From: Candidatus Bathyarchaeota archaeon
Lineage (GTDB): Archaea > Thermoproteota > Bathyarchaeia > Bathyarchaeales > Bathycorpusculaceae
Assembly: GCA_937873375.1 (NCBI GenBank)
Contig: CALMWK010000061.1
Coordinates: 1 to 54,945, forward strand
Reading direction: 5' to 3'
Length of the DNA: 54,945 bases
Made by a program: the position numbers and the translations under genes. Positions 36,070 to 44,476 of the stretch are shown piece after piece. Position 1 is the stretch's first letter; each line of letters begins with the position of its first letter. The notes under the pieces are model-generated. The model saw only the letters and a list, made by a program, of their open reading frames with translations. It was not told the DNA's origin and searched no databases.

Positions 36070-37275
36070 GTGGACATTGTGCTTATTAGTGAAGGAAATT
36101 TGCCTCGCGACTCCTTGAAGGGAGATGTTGCGGTGGTTACGGGTGCTGGAAGCGGCATCGGGTACGAAACAGCCCGAGCGCTCATTTGGTTAGGCGCCAA
36201 AGTTGTAATTGCTGAGGTTAACGAGGAAAACGGCAAAGTTGCTGCAGAAAATTTGGAGAAAGAGTTTGGGGCGGGCAAAGCGTTTTTCGTGAAGACGGAT
36301 GTGGGCAACGGCAAAGATTTAGAAGCCCTCGCCAAGCAAGTCATCGCGAAGTGGAAAAAAGTAGACATTATCGTTAACAACGCCCCAGTTCTCCCAACAG
36401 GCACAGTCAAAGACACCCCCATAGACATGTGGGACGCTAGCTACCGCATGAACCTGCGAGGAACTGTGCTCTTGGCGCAAGCTTTCCTCCCCGACATGAT
36501 AAAGCGCAAACATGGCGTATTCGTGTGTACATCTTCGAGTGGAGCGGCACCTTTTGCGGGAGCTTACGAGGTTTTTAAAACCGCTCAAGTAAAACTTGCC
36601 AACACAATCGCAGCAGAAGTAAAAGACACCGGAGTTTACGCCTTCACCATAGAATCTGGCATCGTCAAAACCCAAAGTTTCGTGGAGGGCGGTAGCCAAG
36701 TGGCGTCATTGATGGGTATGACGTTGGAGCAGTTATTGGCGATGAACAAGGCAGTGGTGATTTCACCTGAAGCTGCCGGTGTGGGGTTTGCTGGGGCAGT
36801 GGTTTTGGCTTCAAAGTATCATGGTCAGGAGATGAGTTCTCTTCAGGTTTTGCGTGCAATTGGGATAAATGTTGCAGGCAAAGAAGAGACAGAAACAGCG
36901 TCCAAAGCAGTAGCCATTGAGCGGATAAACGCGCTCTATAAGCAGGTGATGAAGACCTATGCTGAGCGGTCTTATGACTGGAAACACCACAATTTTCTTC
37001 AGAGGGCATGGTTAGCTAAAGAATTCAAACAAAACACTGAAATGTCCATTGACGAAATGCACAACACCTTAATCACGCTGGGAAAGTGTCTTGAGATGAA
37101 GGCTTCGGCAGGTGAGTTCATTGAGCCTTTGAAGAAGTTGGCTGCTTACTACGAGTATCAGAAAGAAGTTCTGAAAAGCTACGCACAATTCTCCAAAAAA
37201 CAAGAAGCAACCCTAGAAGTCATATCAGGGTGGACTCAAGAAGTAAACAACTTGATAGAAGCACTGAACGACTAA
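36070..37275 (+). CDS. short-chain dehydrogenase/reductase with ~130-aa helical C-terminal extension
   Basis: GDVAVVTGAGSGIGYETARALIWLGAKVVIAEV Rossmann; SSSGAAPFAGAYEVFKTAQ; C-terminal helical region after IGINVAGKEE. Confidence 0.85.
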   Translation: MDIVLISEGNLPRDSLKGDVAVVTGAGSGIGYETARALIWLGAKVVIAEVNEENGKVAAENLEKEFGAGKAFFVKTDVGNGKDLEALAKQVIAKWKKVDIIVNNAPVLPTGTVKDTPIDMWDASYRMNLRGTVLLAQAFLPDMIKRKHGVFVCTSSSGAAPFAGAYEVFKTAQVKLANTIAAEVKDTGVYAFTIESGIVKTQSFVEGGSQVASLMGMTLEQLLAMNKAVVISPEAAGVGFAGAVVLASKYHGQEMSSLQVLRAIGINVAGKEETETASKAVAIERINALYKQVMKTYAERSYDWKHHNFLQRAWLAKEFKQNTEMSIDEMHNTLITLGKCLEMKASAGEFIEPLKKLAAYYEYQKEVLKSYAQFSKKQEATLEVISGWTQEVNNLIEALND

Positions 37276-37281
37276 AATGTT

Positions 37282-38322
37282 TTAGTTTATGTTTAGGGTG
37301 CTGAGGATTTCGCGGTAAGCTTTCAGAGCTGATGTTTCGTCTTTGACGTTTTTTATGAGCATGCGTCCACCATTGAACAGGCTAACCTCTAAACCGTTGT
37401 AGTCAAACATTAACGCTAACTGTGATTTTACGCGGACGTGCAGGCCACGCTGCTGGACCGCTTCGCAGACTTGGTTGAGGTTTAGCTTTAGGGGTTTTTC
37501 GGGGTTGATGTTTGCGGTGTTTTGTCCGCACAGCCAAACTAGCCTTTCGCGAAGTTCGGCAGGTAAGGTGCCTTTGCAGGAGGGGCAGTTGGCGCGTTTT
37601 GCTATGTCAATTGTTGTGAAGGACATGTCGTTGAAGTCGCAAATCATCAGCTTATTTTTAAGTGGTGTGCCTACGCCAGTGAGCACTTTTATGGCTTCGG
37701 CTGCTTGCATGGCTCCGATGATTCCAGGCGTGACGCCAAGTACTCCGCGGGTGTCGCATTTGAGCAACTCGTTATCCGACAGATTTGGCAGCACACATTC
37801 TAGGCAGGGTGTGTCTGGTGGAGAGAAAACTGAGAGGTTGCCTTCTATGCCTATGGCTGCGCCGAAAACGTAGGGTATCTTCATTTTTACGCATGCGCGG
37901 TTGATGAGGTAGCGGGTTGCCATGTTGTCCAAACCATCCACCACAAGGTCCACGCCAGAAAGTAGCCGTTCCACGTTGCCTGCATGTACATTCTCCGAGA
38001 CAGGTTCAGCCTTCACCAGTGGATTCAGCTTTGTCAGTTGTTTTGCGGCGACTTCGGCTTTTGGGTAGTCTAAGTCGTCGGTGCTGTAGAGGATTTGCCT
38101 GTGCAGGTTCCGCACCTCTACGATGTCTTGGTCAATCAGCCTCAGGTGCCCAACGCCCGCTAATGCGAGGTAGAGTGAAGATACTGTGCCTAATCCGCCT
38201 ACGCCGACAACGGCAACTTTGGCGTTGCAGAGTTTCTGTTGCCCTTTTGTGCCTAGTTCTTTGAGTATGACTTGGCGACTGTAGAAGTCTTTGGCAAATG
38301 CGTCTTTGTCTTTGATGTTCAT
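37282..38322 (-). CDS. ThiF/MoeB/HesA-family E1-like adenylyltransferase with C-terminal extension
   Basis: YSRQVILKELGTKGQQKLCNAKVAVVGVGGLGTVSSLYLALAGVGHLRLIDQDIVEVRNLHRQILY; CLECVLP, CPSCKG zinc pairs. Confidence 0.92.
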   Translation of the reverse strand: MNIKDKDAFAKDFYSRQVILKELGTKGQQKLCNAKVAVVGVGGLGTVSSLYLALAGVGHLRLIDQDIVEVRNLHRQILYSTDDLDYPKAEVAAKQLTKLNPLVKAEPVSENVHAGNVERLLSGVDLVVDGLDNMATRYLINRACVKMKIPYVFGAAIGIEGNLSVFSPPDTPCLECVLPNLSDNELLKCDTRGVLGVTPGIIGAMQAAEAIKVLTGVGTPLKNKLMICDFNDMSFTTIDIAKRANCPSCKGTLPAELRERLVWLCGQNTANINPEKPLKLNLNQVCEAVQQRGLHVRVKSQLALMFDYNGLEVSLFNGGRMLIKNVKDETSALKAYREILSTLNIN

Positions 38323-38449
38323 TGCGGTTGCCTTCTATTCAAGTATTGTAGAGTGTGGTTTTATATCTGCTTTTTTAGCAAACCACTGCTTGGGTTTTGT
38401 GGAAAACGTTTGGAGGTAATAAAAAGAGTGTTGATTGAAAGGTGCCTGT

Positions 38450-38842
38450 TTAGAAGGCGCTTTCAAGTTTTGCTTTGATTTCTTTGATTTTCTTGGCTAA
38501 CGCTTCCACTTCTGCTGTGTTGCCGAGGGCATTTTGGCAGTCTTTTGCGTAGTCTAGTGCGCTGACGCCGAAGCGGTCGAAGCCTTTTGCGAAGCAGATT
38601 TCTGAGGATTTCATGAAGTGTTCAATGGCTTTTTCGTATTCTTTTAGGGCAAAGGCTGCTTCGCCTGCTTTGTAGTACATGGTTGCTGAGTCGAAGTAGT
38701 TTTGGCCTTTGTAGTATAGTTCGGCTGTTCTTTGGAAAAGGTCTTTCGCCTCGCTGTACTTGCCAGAGTCCATCAGGGCGTTGGCGTCTTTGTGCATTTT
38801 AACATGGTCTTCTTTTACTTTAGGTTCGCTCATAACAGTCAC
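38450..38842 (-). CDS. TPR-like small protein
   Basis: ALMDSGKYSEAKDLFQRTAELYYKGQNYFDSATMYYKAGEAAFALKEYEKAIEHFMKSSEI. Confidence 0.75.
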   Translation of the reverse strand: MTVMSEPKVKEDHVKMHKDANALMDSGKYSEAKDLFQRTAELYYKGQNYFDSATMYYKAGEAAFALKEYEKAIEHFMKSSEICFAKGFDRFGVSALDYAKDCQNALGNTAEVEALAKKIKEIKAKLESAF

Positions 38843-38889
38843 TTGCAGTTCAGTACATTATTCATAGTGCACTCCAATTAAGATTTTTC

Positions 38890-39085
38890 CCTTTTCGGTG
38901 GGTTATTTGTGGTTTTTCTGCTACGCCGTTGTTTTTTGTTTGTAGTTGTAGAATGGTTGCTAGGCACATCTACTTCTAAGAGATTGAGCTGTGGGTTGGG
39001 TTTTGTTGTTGGGGTTTGTTTTGGGTCTGGTTTGGTTGTGTATTGGTTGTGCTGGTTGGGAAAAGCTGTTTTTGGGTTGTGAGTT
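38890..39085 (-). other. G/T-rich on plus = A/C-rich on minus low-complexity tract upstream of TPR gene
   Basis: gtgggttgggttttgttgttggggtttgttttgggtctggtttggttgtgtattggttgtgctggttggg. Confidence 0.65.
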
Positions 39086-39089
39086 GCGG

Positions 39090-40424
39090 TTATTTTTTTC
39101 TTTTGAAGAAAACTGATAGGGCAAGTGTTGCCGTGAATAGGGCTGCGAGGAGTATTGCTGAGGGGAACTCGGGAATTGTGGGTGACGCCGAAGGCGTAGA
39201 TGTTGGAGATTCTGAGGGGCTGGGTGCAAACGTGGATGGTGCCTGAGGGTTTGGTTCAGTCAAAAACGGGATGAAGTTAACGGTGCCCAAGTTGAAGTCG
39301 TTTTTGCTGTCGTAGATTGTTTGGTTTATTGCTTGTGGGTCGGTTGTTCCCCACCAGTTGTGGGCAGCATCTATGTTGCTTGAGGTGCCATACAAGTAAA
39401 GGCTCTCCTGACCGTAGCCTTGGATGTTGTTGTAAATGATAGTTGACGCGGGAGACTGATTCAGTTTGATTCCCACGCCGTTATTGGTAATTGTGTTGTT
39501 TCGAATCGTTGCTTGTGACCACACGGCTATTCCGATTGTGTTGTTTAAAACGAAGTTACTTTCAATTGTCGCTGTGCCGCCTGCACCTGTGCTAATGCCG
39601 GTTAGGCAGCCAGAGACAACGTTTCCAGAGATGAAAACATTGTTGCTGTCCCCGCAAAAAATCCCAACATCATTATTACCAGTAACAGTGTTATTTGAGA
39701 TGAGTAAGCTACCCCGTGAAGAAAAAGCAATCCCGCCACTAGTAAGGTTATTGTTTGAAATTACGGGTGAGCCATCTGAAGTGCCTGAAATTCCAGCGCC
39801 AATAAATGTGTTATTAGAAATTATGGGGGAGCCTCCACTGACAGTTAGCATGAAGTAGAGGTTGTTAGTGTCAGTGAAAAAATTGTTATTTATCTTTGGA
39901 GACGCGTTATTGACCTCCACTGGGGCGCTAAAAACTGCGTGCTCGATTATACAACCAGTAGCCGTCAACTCGTTCCAATTACTACTTAAACTTGTGAATA
40001 CTATTCGACCGCTGAAGTAAATCTTGTCGTCATTGGTTCCCCGTGCATCAAGAGTCCCATTTACTTGCAAATAGGAACCTCTCATGTTTACGGTTGTGCC
40101 TGCTTCAATCGTCAAGGTCACGCCATTATCTACAGCGATTACCCCTGAGAAAACGTATGGGCTGTTTGCTTTAGTCCAAGTAGTGTCTGAGCTTATTATC
40201 CCCTTTACTTCTGTAGAAACTTGCGCCATGCCAAAACGTGCATCCCCAACTAAAACCAACCCACCAACCAGAATAACCACAATCAATATTGCACAAGCAA
40301 GCTTTCCCAAAGTTGCACCCACCCAAAGAGGGCTATTGAAAAACTTAAAGCTTCTCAAAGTTGAACCAGCAAAACACAGCAACAAAGAACCAAACCATTT
40401 AACGGTATGACTCTCTTCCTTCAA
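39090..40424 (-). CDS. secreted beta-helix protein with IPEFP C-terminal anchor
   Basis: Repeats SPKINNNFFTDTNN, SPIISNNTFIGAG, NVFISGNVVSGCLTGIS; tail IPEFPSAILLAALFTATLALSVFFKRKK. Confidence 0.88.
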   Translation of the reverse strand: MKEESHTVKWFGSLLLCFAGSTLRSFKFFNSPLWVGATLGKLACAILIVVILVGGLVLVGDARFGMAQVSTEVKGIISSDTTWTKANSPYVFSGVIAVDNGVTLTIEAGTTVNMRGSYLQVNGTLDARGTNDDKIYFSGRIVFTSLSSNWNELTATGCIIEHAVFSAPVEVNNASPKINNNFFTDTNNLYFMLTVSGGSPIISNNTFIGAGISGTSDGSPVISNNNLTSGGIAFSSRGSLLISNNTVTGNNDVGIFCGDSNNVFISGNVVSGCLTGISTGAGGTATIESNFVLNNTIGIAVWSQATIRNNTITNNGVGIKLNQSPASTIIYNNIQGYGQESLYLYGTSSNIDAAHNWWGTTDPQAINQTIYDSKNDFNLGTVNFIPFLTEPNPQAPSTFAPSPSESPTSTPSASPTIPEFPSAILLAALFTATLALSVFFKRKK

Positions 40425-40494
40425 AAACCAAGAAAAATATAGAGATAAAAGGAACCTCTGTCAAGATATAACGCTATAACAGGGTGATAAAACC

Positions 40495-41031
40495 ATGATC
40501 TCCACACAGAAAACACGGAACCCCGCACTAACACTAGCAGCAGCAGCCGTGTTTGCTGCCCTCGTGTTCGTTGCCACATACTTATTCGTGATAAGCATAC
40601 CCGCCACAAGCGGCTACTTCAACTTAGGGGAAACCATAATCTACATAGCAGCCCTGATTTTTGGACCCGTAGCGGGTGCTCTGTCAGGAGGCATAGGCGC
40701 CATGACAGCCGACGTACTGCTTGGCTACGCCCAATTTGCCCCTGGAACATTAGCAATTAAGGGTATTGAAGGCTTCATTGTGGGCTTCCTCTACCAGAAA
40801 CTCCAAAAACGCATCAAAAACAGCAGTCTAAGCGCCACAATAGCCATAGCCGTCGGCGGGTTAGAAATGGTCGCAGGATACTTCCTCTATGAACAACTGG
40901 TTCTGGGTTATCCCTTTACTCTGGCACTTGCAGAAGTCCCGTTCAACATGGTACAAATGTTGGTCGGCTTAGTCATTGCAGTTCCCGTTGTGCATGCTGT
41001 CCTGCGAATCTTCCCACAACTTAAAAGATAG
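40495..41031 (+). CDS. ECF transporter S component-like membrane protein
   Basis: GYFNLGETIIYIAALIFGPVAGALSGGIGAMTADVLLGYAQFAPGTLAIKGIEGFIVGFLY. Confidence 0.82.
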   Translation: MISTQKTRNPALTLAAAAVFAALVFVATYLFVISIPATSGYFNLGETIIYIAALIFGPVAGALSGGIGAMTADVLLGYAQFAPGTLAIKGIEGFIVGFLYQKLQKRIKNSSLSATIAIAVGGLEMVAGYFLYEQLVLGYPFTLALAEVPFNMVQMLVGLVIAVPVVHAVLRIFPQLKR

Positions 41032-41061
41032 CTCGCAACATTGCTAATTGAGGCTTAACTC

Positions 41062-42072
41062 ATGAAGCTGCCGCCTGGAAAAATCCCCATAGACATACTC
41101 AAAGAAGTCGTCTTCAAAAACCTCGGCGCAGAACGCAAAGAGGTTACTCTTGGACCTAAAGCGGGCGTCGACGGCGCAGTCATAGACCTCGGCGGCAAAT
41201 CGTTAATTGTTTCTATGGACCCGATTACGGGCGCGGTGGAACGCATCGGCTACCTCGCCGTCAACGTGAACGCCAACGACGTAGCCACCTTCGGCGTTGA
41301 ACCTGCTTTTCTTTTTTCGTGTCTGATGCTTCCGGAAGGCGCCGACAAAAAAATGGTGGAAATCATCAGTACCCAAATGAGCCAAGCCGCCGAAAACCTT
41401 GGAATAGCCATCGTGGGTGGGCACTGCGAATCCACGCCCAAGTTGACCCATCCAATCGTGGTGGGCTGCGCCATGGGCATGACAGAAAAAGGAAAATACG
41501 TCACAGCCGCAGGAGCAAAACCCAAAGACAAACTCATCCTAACCAAAACCGCAGGCATCGAAGGCACAGCAATCCTAGCCTGTGACAGAGAAGTGGAACT
41601 CAAAAAAACCCTAACCCCGACAATGCTGTGGAACGCAAAAGACTTCTACAGCCACATAAGCGTCGTAAAAGATGCGTTAACGGCTTGCAGAAGCGGCGGA
41701 GTCCACGCCATGCATGACCCAACCGAAGGCGGCATAGCTGGAGGAATCCACGAGATGGCGGACGCGGCAAACTTGGGCGCTAAAGTTTTTGAAGAGCAAA
41801 TTATGGTGCAGCCCGAAACAGCCAAAATCTGCAAACACTTCAAAATTGACCCATTCCAACTCATCAGTTCAGGTGCCCTGCTCATAACCGCAGAACCCAC
41901 AGCCACAAACAAGATACTTGAAAACTTGAAACAGCAGAACCTTCAAGCTGCAGTTATCGGAGAATTCCTCGAAGATGCAACCCAGCGCCTACTTGTGCAG
42001 AAAAACGGAAAAGTGGAAGCGTTGCCACGGCCAAAGTCTGACCATCTTTGGAAGGCGCTAAGTCGGCAGTAG
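41062..42072 (+). CDS. AIR synthase-related protein (PurM/HypE/ThiL superfamily)
   Basis: GPKAGVDGAVIDLGGKSLIVSMDPITGAVERIGYLAVNVNANDVATFGVEPAFLF; HDPTEGGIAGGIHEMADAA. Confidence 0.88.
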   Translation: MKLPPGKIPIDILKEVVFKNLGAERKEVTLGPKAGVDGAVIDLGGKSLIVSMDPITGAVERIGYLAVNVNANDVATFGVEPAFLFSCLMLPEGADKKMVEIISTQMSQAAENLGIAIVGGHCESTPKLTHPIVVGCAMGMTEKGKYVTAAGAKPKDKLILTKTAGIEGTAILACDREVELKKTLTPTMLWNAKDFYSHISVVKDALTACRSGGVHAMHDPTEGGIAGGIHEMADAANLGAKVFEEQIMVQPETAKICKHFKIDPFQLISSGALLITAEPTATNKILENLKQQNLQAAVIGEFLEDATQRLLVQKNGKVEALPRPKSDHLWKALSRQ

Positions 42073-42813
42073 CCCTCGAACGTTTTCCAGTGCAATCTGC
42101 AAAAACCAGTAGAACATGAAAAAAGGGTAGTAAACCATGTACGCAAAATTTTTTGAGTAAACTAAGCCGCACTTCAGTTCTAATATGGCGTTTGAAACCG
42201 CGTTGCTGGTACTCCAGTTTTCAGGCGGCTTATAATGCAGACAGTAAATGCCGTTGCCAACCACGGTTTTGTAGCCTTTCTTTTTAATCCACTTCATGAT
42301 GTAGGCATCTTCGTAAGTGTGCAGCTCCTCAGGAATTTTTATGTCCGCTACAAGGTCACGGCGAACCAGCGTGTCATGCGTTCCGCCTCGGAGAGTAAAA
42401 CAGTGAAGAGCAACCAAGCTCTGCAATCTTACAAAACGCTTGTCTCTAAGTTTAGGGATGACATCAATGTTTAAGCCCCAAACCGCGCCAACATCACTCC
42501 GTATGCTCTTCTGTGCATTCTCAAACCAGCCACGACTAAGAATGACATCGCTGTCAGCGAACAAGAACCAGTCAGTTTCTACTTGGCTTATGCCTTTCTC
42601 GCGGGCACGAGCTCTGGAACCGTTCATGACGAAAACTTTTACGTTGCCGTATTGCTTGTTGAAGCGGTTGAGGATTTTCAGGGTGCGGTCAGTTGAGAAG
42701 CCGTCAACCACGATGAGGTTGTGCACGGGCACGTTTTCGTAGATGCTGGCTAAGCACTTGACGAGTAGATGTTCGCTGTTTTTTGTCAACATAACAACGT
42801 CGATTGCCTGCAT
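42058..42813 (-). CDS. family 2 glycosyltransferase
   Basis: VVMLTKNSEHLLVKCLASIYENVPVHNLIVVDGFSTDRTLKIL, FLFADSDVIL. Confidence 0.88.
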   Translation of the reverse strand: MQAIDVVMLTKNSEHLLVKCLASIYENVPVHNLIVVDGFSTDRTLKILNRFNKQYGNVKVFVMNGSRARAREKGISQVETDWFLFADSDVILSRGWFENAQKSIRSDVGAVWGLNIDVIPKLRDKRFVRLQSLVALHCFTLRGGTHDTLVRRDLVADIKIPEELHTYEDAYIMKWIKKKGYKTVVGNGIYCLHYKPPENWSTSNAVSNAILELKCGLVYSKNFAYMVYYPFFMFYWFLQIALENVRGLLPT

Positions 42814-42911
42814 CCATGCGCCTCTGTGCTTGTCAAAACCTCACGGTTTGATAAACAGTAACAGTCGAAGCATAAGAATTTATTCAAACTCTAAAGCTAA
42901 AAAAAGGGCAG

Positions 42912-43652
42912 CTACCGAGCTTTCTTGCTGCTTGACAACAGCTGGAACACGGAATAAGCCGTGTAGAAACCGTAGGCGAACACCAATTTTACCAGCAACT
43001 TGAAACTGCTACACCGCACCGCATCCACCACAATGCCAAGGCTACCCCGCAGCGTCCACACTGTCCGCGGTCGAAAATGAAAACAGAACGGGTCATAGCA
43101 GGCAACAACACGGTAGCCTTGCTGGGTTATCCAGTCTTTGATGTAGGCATCTTCAAAAACGTGCAGGTCAGCGGGAATTTTAATGTCCTTGACGGCTTCT
43201 GTGCGGACCAGTGTGTCGTGGGTTCCGCCGCGGAGGTCAAAAATTTTCCGCGTAACCAAAAGAAACATCCGCAACGTCTTCGGGTTTTGGATGGTTGACC
43301 AAACTTCTATGCCCCAAACCGCGCCAACATCTTTGTCCACGTATTTTATGGCTTTCTGGTACCAGTCTTTGCAGAGGACAACGTCGCTGTCAACGAAGAG
43401 GAACCATTCTGAGGTGACGTTTTGGATGCCTTTTTGCCGTGCAGTTGCTCTGGTGCCGCCGTGGTCTTGGATTATGTGGACGTTGTGGTATTTGCCGTTG
43501 AATTTTTGCAGGATTTCCAGTGTGCGGTCGATGGAGCCGCCGTCCACGACTATCAATTTTGCCACAGGCACGTTTCGGTAAACTGAGGTGATGCAGTCTT
43601 CCAGCTTGCGTTCGCTGTTCATGGTCAACAGTACAACGTCAACAGGTTCCAT
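42912..43652 (-). CDS. family 2 glycosyltransferase, tandem paralog
   Basis: VVLLTMNSERKLEDCITSVYRNVPVAKLIVVDGGSIDRTLEIL, FLFVDSDVVL. Confidence 0.88.
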   Translation of the reverse strand: MEPVDVVLLTMNSERKLEDCITSVYRNVPVAKLIVVDGGSIDRTLEILQKFNGKYHNVHIIQDHGGTRATARQKGIQNVTSEWFLFVDSDVVLCKDWYQKAIKYVDKDVGAVWGIEVWSTIQNPKTLRMFLLVTRKIFDLRGGTHDTLVRTEAVKDIKIPADLHVFEDAYIKDWITQQGYRVVACYDPFCFHFRPRTVWTLRGSLGIVVDAVRCSSFKLLVKLVFAYGFYTAYSVFQLLSSSKKAR

Positions 43653-43728
43653 CTGGACGCCTCAGAGGGTATTGTATGGTTTTTGCTGTTCAGACCTAAA
43701 AACCTTGGGACTGTCTACATGTGATAGT

Positions 43729-43771
43729 GTTCCTGTAAGAGAACAAATTGTTCCTCAGGGAGAATTAATAG
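43729..43771 (+). promoter_or_regulatory. tandem 16-bp operators (43729-43744, 43750-43765) abutting TTAATAG
   Basis: GTTCCTGTAAGAGAAC-aaatt-GTTCCTCAGGGAGAAT-taatag. Confidence 0.65.
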
Positions 43772-43811
43772 ACGCGCCAAACTAGGCGTAATTGCAGACA
43801 CTCGCCGAAGG

Positions 43812-44462
43812 ATGAAAAATTTGGATACAAAATTTGCGTTGGCACTAATTTCAGTTATTCTAGTTGCCAGTCTTGCTGCAAACGCCTATTTTTACATTCA
43901 ACAAAACAGTTTTTCCACCGACAATGCATTGCTTCATAATCAAGTAACAGCCTTGCAGGGTCAACTGGCAACAGCGCAACAACAAGCAAACAACCTGCAA
44001 AATGAAAAAGAGAACGTTAATAATCAAATGGCGCTTCTGGAAAGCCAAGAAACCCACCTGAAAAACCAAATAGCGAACCTCCAAAACCAAGTAAGTTGGC
44101 TGCAAAATGAAAATGATAATTTTCAAAGGGAAAATGCCAATCTGAAAAGCCAACTGTACTATCCGCGAGAGCCCCAGTTAGTCACACGACTCGGGGTAAG
44201 TGACGTACTCTATAATCCTCGATATACAGGAAATTCGCTGATACCCCGCTTGTACATACAAGGTGAAGTTTGGAATGCAGGAGACAAAACAGCCTACAAC
44301 TGCCGACTCCACGTCACAATCTACCAAAACAATGTAGCGATAAACGACACCACCATAGAACTCGGAACAATCGAACCATGGTCATTTGTCAGTGTGTCCA
44401 GAAACATTTACTATGAGGGCACACGGTTGACAAACTGGACCATAACCCCTGAATTCGGTTGA
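43812..44462 (+). CDS. membrane-anchored extracellular coiled-coil protein with FxLYD-like C-terminal domain
   Basis: N-terminal TM; LLHNQVTALQGQLATAQQQANNLQNEKENVNNQ coiled coil; YIQGEVWNAGDKTAYNCRLHVTIY. Confidence 0.75.
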   Translation: MKNLDTKFALALISVILVASLAANAYFYIQQNSFSTDNALLHNQVTALQGQLATAQQQANNLQNEKENVNNQMALLESQETHLKNQIANLQNQVSWLQNENDNFQRENANLKSQLYYPREPQLVTRLGVSDVLYNPRYTGNSLIPRLYIQGEVWNAGDKTAYNCRLHVTIYQNNVAINDTTIELGTIEPWSFVSVSRNIYYEGTRLTNWTITPEFG

Positions 44463-44476
44463 CGAAAGCTTGGCAT

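Noticed and set aside
38960-39229. 89-aa minus ORF rich in Q/P/S/N
   Set aside because: Artefact of translating the A/C-rich low-complexity tract and the 3' end of the beta-helix gene.
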